Source: Dromaius novaehollandiae
Lineage: Eukaryota; Chordata; Aves; Casuariiformes; Dromaiidae
Reading direction: 5' to 3'
NCBI RefSeq assembly: GCF_036370855.1
Contig: NW_026991372.1
Location: forward strand, 62,001-126,000
DNA length: 64,000 nucleotides
In this document: positions 12,469 through 23,634 of the stretch, one piece after another
Numbering within the stretch: the stretch's first letter is position 1
Layout of the letters: the number at the start of each line of letters is the position of its first letter
The notes under the pieces: generated by a model
Database searches by the model: none
Told to the model about the DNA's origin: nothing
The model's input: the letters and a program-made list of their open reading frames with translations, nothing else
Position numbers and translations under genes: made by a program

Positions 12469-12600
12469 CTTAGAACCTCCTCCGCCTCCCCACTCACTTC
12501 CGGGTTCGGGGCGGAGCCTGCCGCCGCCGCCGGCCGCGACTACAGCTCCCGGCGTGCCCCGCGCGCGCCCGGCTCGGCGCGGCGCATGCTGGGAGCGGCC
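12469..12600 (-). promoter_or_regulatory. PCGF1: PCGF1 promoter: ETS and ZNF143/THAP11-type motifs
   Basis: Just upstream of the PCGF1 ATG the minus strand has CCCGGAAGTG (12495-12504), a close ETS/GABP site. Next is ACTACAGCTCCCGGCGTGC (12539-12557, plus sense), close to the ZNF143/THAP11 consensus, and an opposite-facing GCATGCTGGGAG at about 12584-12595. There is no TATA box. This is a typical CpG-island housekeeping promoter. Assignment is by motif only. Confidence 0.6.
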
Positions 12601-13009
12601 AGTCCGCGCCGAGCGAGCTGGCCCGCCCTCTGGTGGGCACGGCTGGAGGCGCGGCCCGGCGGCGCGGCGCTGGCCCCGGTGCTGACCCCTGACCCCGGGG
12701 GACCCCGTGGGAAAGCGTCTGTGGCGGCGGGCCGGGGCCCGGGGGGACGCTGCCTCTGCCCGGAGCTCCCAGGCCCCGCACCGCCCGGCTGCACCGCGAG
12801 CCCTGCGCGGGGCCCGAGCAGGCGGCGACTCGCGGCCACACTCGGGCCAGCACGGACGGCCCCAGGCTGCACCGGGACCGGCGCCCGCCGGGACCGAGCC
12901 CCCCCCCCCCCACCGGGTCCCGGGGTCCCGTGGGCCCCTCGTCCCCGGCGCTCCCAGGCCGCAGCACCCCGCCGCCGCCCCTCTTCCGGGGGGAGGGAGC
13001 ACGCTGGCG

Positions 13010-13065
13010 GTGGGCCAATGGCGCGGGGGCGCTCTCCTGACAGACCGCAGCGGCGGCCAATCAGA
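13010..13065. promoter_or_regulatory. Two CCAAT boxes in the CpG island upstream of PCGF1
   Basis: CCAAT occurs at 13015-13019 and at 13057-13061 (ggccaatcag), about 550-600 bases from the PCGF1 start. They may serve a longer PCGF1 5' transcript or a divergent plus-strand transcript. No coding exon could be supported beside them. Confidence 0.35.
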
Positions 13066-13129
13066 GGGGCCGCTGCCTGTGTCGTGTTCCGCTGGCCGGC
13101 GCCAGGGGGCAGCAGAGCACTGCGGGGGA

Positions 13130-13790
13130 TCGGGCGGGGGCGCCGGGGGCTGCGGGGCCCGGGGGGGGCTGCGGGGGGGCTGGGGGATCTGGGGGGGTGT
13201 GGGGGCTGCGGGAGTCCGGGGGGGTGCCAGGGGCCCTGGGGGGTGCCGGGGGCTCCAGGGGGATCCTGGGAGCTGGGGGAGCCGTGGGGGGCGGTGGGAT
13301 CTGGGGGAATGTGGGTGTTGGGGGGGGTGTTGGGGGCTCTGGAGGTGCTGGGAGCTGCAGGGGCTGTGGGGGGTACCAGAGGCTCGGGGGGGGGGCAGGG
13401 GCTTGGGGGGGCAGGGGGCTCTGGGGGCCCTAGGAGCTGTGGGAGCCATGGGGGGCTGTGGGTTCTGGGGGGGGTGTGGGGGGTCAGGGAGGTGCTGGGG
13501 GCTCTGGGAGCTGCAGGAGCTGTGGGAGGGTTGTGGGGGGTACCAGAGGCTCTGGGGGGGGGCAGGGGCTTGGGGGTGCAGGGGAGCTGCGGGGGCTCTG
13601 GGGGTGCCAGAGGCCCCTGGGGGGTGCAGGGGGCTCTGGGGGCTCTGGTTACCTTGGGGGTGCTGGGGGCTGCAGGGCCCGGGGGGCTGTGGGGGTGCCA
13701 GGGGCCTGGGGGGCGCCAGGGACTCGAGGGGCTGCAAGGTCTGGGGGAGCATGGGGGCTCCAGGGGTGCAGGGGGTGGCGGGGGCCCTGG
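13130..13790. repeat. G-rich minisatellite array
   Basis: Variants of GGGGGCTCTGGGAGCTGCAGG and GGGGGTGCCAGGGG repeat for about 650 bases. The plus strand has many runs of three or more G, so G-quadruplex potential is high. Confidence 0.85.
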
Positions 13791-14214
13791 GGACTGTCTT
13801 ACTCCCATCGCCCCTCTCCACCCCCTTGGCCAGATCAGGGTGGGACCCCCAGGTCGGACCCCTCCACGGGCCCCCAGTGCCCTCCGTCATGCCCTGCGTG
13901 GGGCTGCCAGCTGCCCCGGCGCTGCCCCGTGCACGGGGTGCAAGTGCCAAGCACCCCTTCGCGGGGGGGGGGGGTGCCACGTGGTCCCGGGGAGGGGGCC
14001 GGGGGGGCCGCAGTGCCAGCGGGGCCGTGGCGGGGCGAGGGGCCGTGCGTCTGTCCAGCCCCGGGTGCCCCCCCCGGCCATGGCCCCGGGGGGCTGCAGG
14101 GGCCGGCTCGGAGCAGCCCTGGGCACAAGCAGGCGGCGGCCCCCCCCCGCCCCGGATGCTGCCAGAGGCCGGGCGGGGGCTGTGCCCGCCGGGGTGCAAG
14201 GGGGTGCTGGGGGG

Positions 14215-14690
14215 GCCGGGGGCTGTGTAGGGGAATGGTGGGTGCAGGATGCGTGCTGAGGGGCCGGGGGTGCAGGGGCCGTGCTGGGGGTTGGGGGTGC
14301 TGGGGGTGCTGGGGGTAGGGTGCAGGGGCCGTGTTGGGGGGTGCAGGGGTGCAGGGGTGAAGGGTTGGGGGGTGCAGGGGGTGGTGGGTGCAGGGGTGCA
14401 GGGTTGAGGGGTGCAGGGTCAGTGGCTGCTGGGTCGGTGGGCGCAGGGTTGGTAGGTGCAGGGTGCAGGGCCGGTGGGTGCCGAGGCACTGGGTGCCGGG
14501 GTGCAGAGTGCAGGGGCGGTGGGTGCTGGGGTACAGGGGTGCTGGGTGCAGGGCCAGGGGGTGCAGGGCTGGGGGGGTGCCGGGAGGGAGGGTGCAGGAT
14601 GCCGGGCGGGGGGGTAGCGGGTGCCGGGCCGGGGGTACCGGGTGCCGGGCCGGGGGGGTACCGGGTGCCGGGCCGGGGGGCGGGGGCGGG
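14215..14690. repeat. G-rich minisatellite, GGGTGCAGGG family
   Basis: Imperfect 12-20-base units of GGGTGCAGGG, GGTGCTGGGGG and GGGTGCCGGGCC continue to 14690. Likely related to the array at 13.1-13.8 kb. Confidence 0.85.
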
Positions 14691-14744
14691 CGCTGGCGGC
14701 GCGGCCGGGCGGGCCGGGTCCGCGGCGCAGCCGCCGGAGCCTGG

Positions 14745-14885
14745 AGCCGCGCTAATGGGGGTGATTGGATCAGGGCTCTGGAGGGGAAGGAGCGGCCCCG
14801 CTAATGCAAAGCAGAAGCTGTTAAAGGCCGTAATGGCTCGTTACGGTTACGATTATTGCTCCAATCCCCAGCAACAAGTGCTGTC
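14745..14885. promoter_or_regulatory. Candidate conserved non-coding element between PCGF1 and TLX2
   Basis: AT-enriched island flanked by minisatellites: gctaatgggggtgattgg, gctaatgcaaagc, gttaaaggccgtaatgg, gttacgattattgctcc, ccagcaacaagtgctg. It contains an octamer-like ATGCAAAG, several TAAT cores and a reversed CCAAT (gattgg). No coding potential. Candidate TLX2 enhancer. Confidence 0.45.
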
Positions 14886-15094
14886 TGGGGAGCGGCCGCG
14901 GAGCCGGCGCGGGCAGACGGCGCGGGGCGGGCGGGCGGGCGGGGAGCCCCGACGGGGCCGCGCCGGGCCGGGGCCGGGGCCGGGGCCGGGGCCGGGGTGA
15001 GAGCGGGCCGGGCCGACGAACCGCCCCCGAGGGCGACCTGGGGCCGCCGCTGCCGGGCCGGGGCAGCCGGGAGGGGCCCGGCGCTGCCAGCCCT

Positions 15095-15413
15095 GCTCCG
15101 GCACCGGCTCCGGCACCGGCTCCGGCACCGGCACCGGCACCAGATCCGGCACCGACACTGGCTCCGGCACCGGCCCCAGCACTGGCACCAGCACCTGCAT
15201 CTACACTGACTCCAGCAGCAGCTCTGGCACCAGCACCTGCACCTACACTGGATCCAGCACCGGCACCAGCTCTGGCACCAGCACTGGCACCTGCACCAGC
15301 CCCAGCACTGGCACCAGCACCTGCACCTGAACTGGCACCAGCACCAGCACTGGCATTGACACCAGCTCCAGTACCTGCACCAGCACCGGCTCCAGCACTG
15401 ACACCGGCTCCAG

Positions 15414-15450
<37 letters not shown>

Positions 15451-15500
15451 ACCGGCCCCAGCACTGACACCAGCACCAGCCCTGGCCTTGGCCCCGGCCC
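15095..15500. repeat. CCGGCA/CCAGCA hexamer-based minisatellite
   Basis: About 400 bases of six-base units (GGCACC, AGCACC, GGCTCC, CTGGCA). The minus strand therefore reads as an open Val/Leu/Pro-rich frame without stops. This is a repeat, not a gene. Confidence 0.9.
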
Positions 15501-16309
15501 CGGTTCCGCGCTGGCTGCCCTGGCCAGGGCTCCGTCGGTCAGGGGCAGGGTGTACGGGGTGGCCCGGTGGCTCCCGGGGCTCTGTCCCCCATCAGGGCCG
15601 CAGCACTGGACTGGCACATCGGAGCGGTGCCGGGCTCCACTCCCACGGATCCAGCACGCGGGCAGTGGCGCAGGGAGCTGGGGCTGCGGGACCGGGGGAC
15701 CCCCGGCACCTTCCCCAGGCAGGCCGGCCTGGCTGGTCACGCTCAGCCCCTCTGATACTGCTCGGTCTGCTGCAGTCCCGGTCCTGGTCCCAGTCCCAGT
15801 TGTCTCAGCTCTTCCCGGCCCAGTTTGGCCCAGTTTAGCCGGCCTGGGCAATGGGAGTGGCACAGCTGGGCCAGGTGCGTCCCCAGCGCATCCCTGGCCG
15901 TGTCCCCAAGGCGGCAGCTCCCGGGGGGGCCCCGCTGTGGGCCCCGGGGCAGACGGGACCGGCCCCTGCCCCAGGGGCCCCCACGCCCTCCCGCTGCTGC
16001 CAGCGCCTGCCCCCCCCGCGGCCCCATCCTCGCCGGCGCTGAGAAATGAGGCTGGGGCCAGGGTGACCGCCCCGCGTCTGGGGAGGGCGCGGAAGGGCCC
16101 GGCCCCCATTTGTACCTGCCAGCAGCAGTTCCTGGGAGGGACGGCCGCGCCGAGGGGCCGCGGGGGTCACAGCCGGGCCAGCGCGGCCCTGGGGCAGGCG
16201 GCATCGCTCACTGCCAGCGCAGTGCTGCAGCGAGCGCCCAGCGCCCGCCCCGAACCCGGCCCCGGCCCCGCAGCGAGCGCCAGCTGCACAGTGAGCACCC
16301 GCCGCAGCG

Positions 16310-16440
16310 AGCACCAAGCACTGGCACCGGCACCAGCACCGGCACCGGCACCGGCACCGCAGTGAGCATCAGCTGCACAGTGAAAATGCGCCGCAGCGAG
16401 CACCAAGCACCGGCACCGGCACCGGCACCGCAGCGAGCGC
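16310..16440. repeat. GGCACC hexamer repeat with duplicated flank
   Basis: Two runs of (CCGGCA)n, each preceded by the same GCCGCAGCGAGCACCAAGCA block about 90 bases apart. This indicates local duplication of repeat plus flank. Confidence 0.75.
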
Positions 16441-16489
16441 AGCCTGCCCGCTGCCAGCTGCCCGTCAGGCGTGCCCTGCACACACAGCC

Positions 16490-16775
16490 TTGCACCTCCA
16501 GCTGCCTGCTGTGCACACCCACGCTTGTGCACCTGCCATGCACACCCTGCACACCTGCCATGCACACCCTGCACACACACCCTCGCACACCTGCCATGCA
16601 CACACACCTTACACACCCGCTATGCACACCCTGCACACACACCCCTGCACACCTGCCATGCACACCCTGCACACACCCCCTTGCACACCCGCTATGCACA
16701 CCCTGCACACACACCCTTGCACGCCTGCCATACACAGCCTGCACACACATCCCTGCACTCCTGCCACGCGTGCTC
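16490..16775. repeat. Minisatellite, about 36-base unit CACACCCTGCACACACACCC
   Basis: Seven or so copies of CCATGCACACCCTGCACACA followed by CACCCTTGCACACCTG. CA-rich on the plus strand. Confidence 0.85.
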
Positions 16776-17219
16776 CCACCACTGACACACTATGTCCATG
16801 CCCCCCTGCGTGCCTGCACCCCGCGTGGCCGTGCCAGCTGGTACACGGTCCCCATGTGTGCTCTCTCATGCACATGAGCGGTCACACCGTCCTGACACAC
16901 CGCTGCGGCTGTATGCACGTGCTGCTGTGCGTGAACACGCGTGCCACGTGACGCCTGTCCCTGCTCACACTCACACGCGCGCCCTGGCCTGGCACGCCGG
17001 TCGTGCAAGCGCCCGGGCACCGGGGTGTCTGCAGGGCTGCAAAGCCCGGCCTGGGCCCGGGACCACTGCAGGCGTGGGAGGGTCGGGGGCGCTTGGGGGG
17101 CTCTGTGCCGGGGGGAGGTCGCCTGCCCCACGCTCCGGTCGCGGATGGGCATGCAGCTCCGGCCGCTGGGGCTCCCCGGGGTTTGCCAGCCGGGCATGCG
17201 TGGGGCCGCGCAGCTCCAT

Positions 17220-17350
17220 CTCCCCATGCATAATTAATGCCGGGGCCGCAGCCGGCACGTCACCGTGCCTCGGAGAGGCCCCGGGGTTGGGCAGGCCGGT
17301 GCTTTTAGCTGAGACCTGCTCAGATATTCAGCTCCATTTCCGCTGCGGAG
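17220..17350. promoter_or_regulatory. AT-rich island with CATGCATAATTAATGCC
   Basis: Contains the TAATTAAT core at 17230-17237, and 60-120 bases on ctttttagc-like and gatattcagctcc words. Homeodomain-type site in GC-rich DNA. Weak evidence on its own. Confidence 0.35.
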
Positions 17351-17569
17351 CAGAGCGGGGCCTGGGCGGCTCCTTCTGGGAAGCGCCTGCGGGGGCTTTC
17401 CCGGCCCGGGGGGGCCGAGCACCCACGCTGCAGCCTGGCCCGCGCCGGGGGGGGGTTGCGTGCCCACGCTGCCGCCCCCGCGGTGGGTGCTGCTGGGCGG
17501 CCCAGCCGGCTCTGCCCCGCGCGGCGGGCTCGCAGGGCTGCGGGGCCGCGGGGCGGCCGGGGGGCTGGG

Positions 17570-17665
17570 CGGTTATGGACTGAACTCCCTGCCTAATGCA
17601 CCTGATTGGATTTGCAGAATCCAATTACCTGCCCTCGGCCTTTGATAACGAGGTTCTGAGCGACG
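17570..17665. promoter_or_regulatory. Candidate conserved non-coding element
   Basis: ctgcctaatgcacctgattg, gatttgcagaatccaattac and ctttgataacgagg form a clear AT-rich block. It contains gattgg and ccaatta in inverted orientation about 25 bases apart. No reading frame is supportable. Candidate TLX2-linked enhancer. Confidence 0.45.
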
Positions 17666-18619
17666 GCTTCTGTCAACGGCCCCACGGCAGCGCGAGCTGC
17701 GGCTCTGGGCACCCGCTGCTGCCCGGCCGGTGCCGCCGGGCCCGGGACAGGGCTGGGGACAGGGACGGGGACACCCTGGTGCAGGTCCCTGCCTGGGCAC
17801 CCACCGGGCCGCAGCCAAGGAGGCAGCAGAGGCCGCAGGGAGGATGCACCGCTGGGACGCCCGGGCCACGATGGAGCTCCCAGGCACCGGCACAGCCCTG
17901 CACTGCGGGGAAGGGGCGTCCTCACCACGCTGCTGGCCCTGCCGCAGGTTCAGGGCTCGGCTGCGCCCCAGAGGATGCAGCATCAGTGGGGCCGAGCTGG
18001 GCACGACGGGTCCCTCCCGCCTGCGGGGCTCCCGGCGACGTCCCTGCGCCCAGACCGCTGCAGCCTGCCTGGCTGCGCTGCCGGGCGCGCTGAGCACGGG
18101 GACGTGCGCACCGTGGGCTCTGCAAGGGGCTCGTACCGCGCACGCAGCGGATGCCGCTCTGCAGCCCTTCCCCAGGCCCCAAACCGGCGGGGAGGCCTCT
18201 GGACCGTGCTGCCGGCGCCGGGGAGCGCAGGGGCAGACCGCAGCAGGGGCAGATCGCAGCAGCCCGGCCCGGGCTCAGCTCCCCGCCAGCGGCCCTGCGG
18301 GGCAGCACCCCAGCCGTGTCCTGCCGGGAGCCGAGCCGGAGCGGCCGGGCAGCGCTGCAGCCCCCGGCGCGTCCCCGGGCACCGAGCCCTGCGCGGCTCC
18401 TCCCCTGAGCCTGGCCGCCGCCAGCCCAGCCGTTACCCCAGGACGCTGCACAGATGCGGCCGGCGCTGCTGACGTCCGGCCTCAGCGTCACCGGCCATCG
18501 GGCCCCGGGAAGCGGCCGTTGGGGCTGGGCTTGCCGCTCCGCTGGGCTCCCCGCGGCTGCGCCAGCAGTGCCGGTGCTGCAGGGCCACGTCCCGCTGGGC
18601 AAGGTGCACCACGGGGCCC

Positions 18620-19855
18620 GGGTGCATCCCCGCATCCCTGCATCCCTGCGTCCCCACATCCCTGCATCTCTGCCTCCCTGCGTCCCCATATCACTGCATC
18701 CCTGCATTTCCACATCCCTGCATCCCTGCATCCCTGCATCCCCACATCTCCGCATCCCCACGTCCCTGCATCCCTACATCCCCGCATCCCTGCATCCCTG
18801 CATCCCCATATCCCCCATCCCCGCATCTCCGCATCCCCGTAACCCCACATCCCCCATTCCCGCATCCACACATCCCTGCATCCCTGCATTTCCACATCCC
18901 TGTATCCCCACATCCCCGCATCCTGGCATCCCCGCATGCCTATATTTCTGCATACCCACATCCCTGTGTCCCCACATACCCTCATCCCCACATCCCCGCA
19001 TCCCACATCCCCGCATCCCTGCATTTCTGCATCTCCGCATCCCCACATCCCTGCATGCCCACATCCCTGCCTCCCTGCATTCCCTCATCCCTGCCTCCCT
19101 GCATCCTCACATCCCCATATCCCCGCATCCCTGCATCTCCTCATCCCTGCATTCTGGCATCCCCGTATCCCCACATCCCTGTATCCCTCCATCCTGACAT
19201 CCCCACATCCTGGCATCCCCGCATCCCTGCATCCCTGCATCCCCACATCCCCACATCCCTGCATCCTCACATCCTGGCATCCCTGTATCCCCACATCCCC
19301 ACATCCCCACATCCTCATCCCCGCATCCTCACATCCCCGCATCCCCGCATCCCCACATCCCTACATCCCCACATCCCTGCATCCCATATCCCCGCATCCT
19401 CACATCCCCGCATCCCCACAAAACCGCATGCCAGCATCCCCACATCCTGACATCCCCACATCCCCGCATCCCCACATCCCTGCATCCCTACATCCCCGCA
19501 TCCCTGCATCCCTGCATCCCTGCATCTCCACATCCCCGCATCCCCACATCCCTGCATCCCTGCATCTCCACATCCCCGCATCCCCACATCCCTGCATCTC
19601 CACATCTCCACATCGCCGCATCCCACATCCCCACATCCCTGCATCCCACATCCCCGCATCCCCGCATCCCCGCATCCCCACATCCCCGCATCCCTGCATC
19701 CCACATCCCCGCATCCTCACATCCCCGCATCCCCACAAAACCGCATCCCCGCATCCCCACATCCTGACATCCCCACATCCCCACATCCCTGTATCCCCGC
19801 ATCCCCACATCCTCACATCCCCACATCCCTGCATCCCCGCATCCCCGCATGCCGG
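18620..19855. repeat. 1.2-kb minisatellite with an 8-base unit CATCCCYR
   Basis: About 150 tandem copies of CATCCCTG, CATCCCCA, CATCCCCG and CATCCTCA. Three 8-base units make 24 bases, so all three frames of each strand read the same eight-residue period and lack stops. This gives long Met/Gly/Cys/Asp-rich frames on the minus strand and Pro/His/Ser-rich frames on the plus strand. None of these is a gene. Confidence 0.95.
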
Positions 19856-20039
19856 CGGCTGTGCCCGGTGCGGCTGTGCCCGGTTCTGCCCCGCAGCCCA
19901 GGGCCGGCGGCTGCCCCGGCGCGGCTCTCCACGGCCCGGCAGCAGCGGCGGGGGCCGGCACACGCCCGCCGGCGGCCGCCCCGTCCCCCCGCGCACCCTG
20001 CCCGGGTGCCAGCGCCCGCCCCGGGGCCGGCGGGTGCGG

Positions 20040-20345
20040 GGCACCGGGAGTGTTTCATGCAGTTAAGAAGTGTCTGATTGAGGCAGGAGGCGCCAGCAGC
20101 TCCCCCGGGAGCCGCAAGTCAAGGACTGGAGGACCAAATGCAGGCTAAAGTAATCCAATCTGGGCCGGCTTCATCTAATTAGCCCAGAATTAACCCAGCA
20201 GCCAGAGAGGAGCTGACTGTCCCTACAGTTTGCCAGCGGGTTTGGGGGGGAAGCGGGAGGAAGAAGGGGACGTCCAGCAATAATGAGATTACGGGGGGGA
20301 GCGGGCGGGAGAGGGCGGCTTGGCAGCATCTCGCTGGTGTAACGC
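20040..20345. promoter_or_regulatory. Candidate conserved non-coding element, 5 kb upstream of TLX2
   Basis: Blocks include gtttcatgcagttaagaag, gtctgattgagg, gcaggctaaagtaatccaat, cttcatctaattagccc, cagaattaacccagcagcc and caataatgagattacgg. CTAATTAG at 20174-20181 is a palindromic homeodomain site, also found at 56524-56531. It is the longest AT-rich stretch in the PCGF1-TLX2 interval. Confidence 0.5.
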
Positions 20346-21714
20346 GGGGCCCTTCCAGGCTCGCTGCGTAATCGGTGCGCGCGGGCAGCGCTGCCGTCAG
20401 CGGCGCGGGGCAGGTGGGGACCCGCTCTGCAGCTCCTGCCCTGGCAGCGGCACCCGAGCGCGGCAGGAGGCCCTGCGGGGCCGGGGACACCAGCCCGGGG
20501 ACGGCAGGCGGGGACGGCACTGCGACGCCCCGTGCAACCGGCAGCACCGGGGCCGCGGGCGGATGGGGCGGCCGCAGGGGACGGGCATCGCGGCCAAGCG
20601 CAGCTGCAGGGCAGCAGGGCGCCCCACTGCCGAGCCCATCCCGCGGCCTTTCCGGGCAGCCGGGAGCCACGCGGCTTTGCCAGGAGCTGCTGGGTGACGC
20701 GGCTCCCAGGTGGGACACCGGCATGCTGGGATGCTGGGATGCCGCTCTGCTCGGGCGCGCAGCCCTGGCTGGAGCCGACACGGCTCTGCCGGCGGGAGAG
20801 CCGGGCGCCGCCGTCGCTGCAAGTGTCGGCAGCGTCTCAAGGCCGAGGGCCGATCTCCTGCCCGGAGTCGGGGGAAGCTCTTTGCACCTTGTCCCTCGGC
20901 TCGAGCCGGTGGCCCTCTGCCATCGGTATGCGTCTGCGCTTGGACCCGAGGCCACATCACCTGCTCCCTGCGGGGAGCCCCGGCCCGGGCCCCCCCAGCC
21001 GGCATGGGCATGCACGGCAGCGAGGGGGGATGCACACATGGCTGGGAAATCGCCACTCTTTCGCATTGCCCCGCTCGGGGCCAGGGCATTTGCCCGTTCC
21101 TTGGGGCACCTCCAGCCCCATCCCAGTGCGGGGTGCGAGCAGGCTCCCGCCTGGCCCCGAGCCCTGGCTTCACAGCAGCTCTCGAGGCCCCAGGAACCGG
21201 GAGAGGCCCCCCCCGGGCTGTGGCGGCAGGGCGATCCCCGCACCCGGAGCCGGCCCAGGGCGGCACGCTGGGGTTCGGCCCTTCCCGTGCAGCCGCGGGG
21301 CTCCCGCTGCCCCACAGCCCTCCCGGAGCTGCCCAGCCCCGGGGCGCGAGCGAGCCCTCGGGCTGGGACGCTGCTCCCGGCACAGTGCACAGCACGGGTG
21401 CTGCTGGGCCCCCACGCTTGTGGCTCTGTCCTCGGCCAGCCCAGCCTCGGCCTCGCGTCTTCCTTTGCGGGAGCACCTGGCGCTGAGCCGCGGACTGGAG
21501 CAGGGCTCCGCACGACCCATCGGTCCTCTGGCCCAGGGCGAGCACCCGGCTGGCGAGGGCCCCGGCAGAGCCCTGCCGCGGGCGCAGGGCGGCTCCGGGA
21601 CATGGGCAGGCACCGCGTGTGCCTGGTGCCCGCCCCGGCCGTGTCACCTGCGTGACGATCCATCTCCCGGGCTCCGTGCAGCATTCCAGCCCCTGGGCGC
21701 TTCCAAACATCTGC

Positions 21715-21745
21715 CTCCTTCTCTAGGGTTAATTAACCTGCCGCG
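21715..21745. promoter_or_regulatory. GGGTTAATTAACC palindrome
   Basis: The 13-base word ggttaattaacc with its leading g (21727-21739 region) is a perfect palindrome of HNF1/homeodomain type, isolated in GC-rich DNA. Confidence 0.3.
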
Positions 21746-22654
21746 GCGCGGGGGCCTCCCCCGGCACAGGGCATTTCCTCCCAGACGCCCCGCTCCGGCC
21801 CGGGGCAGGCGCCACGGGGCCTGGGCCAGCGCCAGCTCCCTGCACGCGAAGCGGCTCCCCGCCGGCACCAAGCCCCCGCGGCCCGGCTGAGCCGCAGAGA
21901 TCCCCTCGCTCGCGGCAGACCCTGGAGCCTGCGGCTTCACTTGGGGATGTTTCCGGGGCTGGAAAAGCCGGAGCTTTGCTGTGCTCATGCAGGGGAGCCT
22001 CAGGCGGGGTTTCTCCCAGCCCCTGGGACCCCACCAGGCCTGGGAAGCTCCCAGGGCTCCAGCCCGGCAGGGCCTCCAGGGAGGGCAGGCGGCCCGGGGC
22101 GAGCCGGCCATGCGGACCGGTGCTGTGGTCCTCGGGCAGCATCACCCTCCCCTGCTGCAGCGCGCAGGGGCGTCACGCCAGCGGCACGGGGCTCCGCAGT
22201 CCTGCTCGGGAGCATCCCGGGAAGGCAAAGGGGGTAGGAGATGCCCCTTTGGAAAGGGGCAGCTCCGTGGGGGCAGCTCCGTGGCCGTGGCACGGTCAGT
22301 GCAGCGGGGCACGAGCCATGCGACGCCTGAGTCGTGCAGGGCAGCAGCGTGCACCCAGCCTGGGGCTGACCGGGACGGGGCACGAGCGCGTGGGGCGGGG
22401 GGGTGTGCAGGCGTCGCTGGGCAGGGCGCAGCTCCGGGGAAGCCATGCTGCGACCCACGGCGTGCGCCTGTGCGTGTCTGTGTGCACGTATCCGGCTGGG
22501 GTGCCGCCCTGGTGAGCTGTTGCGGGAGGCTGTGCTGCCTGGACGGTGTGCGAGTACCACGCGGGGCCGTGGGTGTGTGCTACACCCGTGCTGCACAGCC
22601 GGGCCCGAGTGCGTGTCCGGAGCTGTGCCGAACCACGGGGTGCGGATGTGCTTG

Positions 22655-22870
22655 TGTGTGGCCGTGCCGTGCTCTGCACGTGTGACTGTGCGTATCCACG
22701 CTGTGCACATGCGAGTGCATGTACAGCCCCGCCGTGCTGCGGCGCGTGCATGAGCGTGTGTGTGGCCGTGCCGTGCTCTGCGTGTGTGACTGCGTGTGTA
22801 TCCACGCTGTGCACATGCGAGTGCATGTACAGCCCCGCCGTGCTGCGGCGCGTGCATGAGCGTGTGTGGG
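22655..22870. repeat. Tandem duplication, about 102-base unit
   Basis: Two adjacent near-identical copies both contain CACGCTGTGCACATGCGAGT, GTACAGCCCCGCCGTGCTGC and GGCGCGTGCATGAGCGTGTG. Surrounding DNA (22450-22660) carries more diverged copies. Confidence 0.85.
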
Positions 22871-23089
22871 GCTGTGCACGCTGTGGGGTGGAGCGCGTGC
22901 AGCCGTGCTGCGCCATGGGGCGGGCGTGTGCCCAGCGCAGCGTGGGTGCTGTCGCCCCACGTCCCGGAGGAGCCACAGCACGGGGCCGGTGCCCGGGGCG
23001 TGCGGCCCTGCCGAGCCCGGGCCCTGGCTGCGCGCCCACGGCCCCAGGACGGGCGGGTGCCCCGGGGCGCGGCAGCTGCGGCGCTGGGT

Positions 23090-23150
23090 GCCGCCGTGAT
23101 TTACAGGCGCAGGCCCCGGTAATGTCATTTGCCCCAGACCGGTGGCGCCA
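23090..23150. promoter_or_regulatory. Small AT-richer block upstream of TLX2
   Basis: gccgtgatttacaggc and ggtaatgtcatttgcccc form a short lower-GC block 2 kb upstream of the TLX2 start. Possible regulatory element; weak. Confidence 0.3.
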
Positions 23151-23634
23151 GGGCGGCCGCCTCCCCCGCCGGCCCCTGCCCCGGAGCCGTGACCCCGCCG
23201 CCCTCGCCCTGAACCGCTGCCGGCCCGGGAGCCCCGCACCCGGCATCCCGGGACCCCGCAGCCCCGGGACCCCGCAGCCCGGGAGCCGCCGGGACCGACC
23301 CCCGGGGATCGGCGGGGTGCCGGGGGCCGGACCCGCCGCCCCACACCCGCTCCCCGCAGCCCGGCGCGACTATCGCGATAGTCGCCGGGAGGCACGATCC
23401 GACCCCTCTCGCCCTTCGGTAGCTGCTGTCGCCGTGCCGACTCGGCTCGGCGCGGGCGGCGGCCGCGGGCACCGGCCCCGCTGGGCAGCGCCGGGGCAGA
23501 GCCCGCCCGAACCGGCACCGCCGGACCCTGCGCGGCCGCACCGCCCCCCCGGCCGGGGCGCAGCGTGGAGCAGGGACGGCAGTGCCCGGCAAACCGGCCC
23601 CGCTCCGCCGCGGAGCCAGGTAAGAGTAAGAGCA

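Noticed and set aside
11278-14199. A 970-codon open frame on the minus strand across PCGF1 exon 1 and the G-rich arrays
   Set aside because: It arises from stop-poor repeats and GC-rich DNA; only the true PCGF1 exon 1 within it matches a protein, and in spliced context.
18620-19855. Met/Gly/Cys/Asp-rich and Pro/His/Ser-rich long frames resembling repetitive proteins
   Set aside because: They are the translation of an 8-base tandem repeat, open in all frames on both strands.
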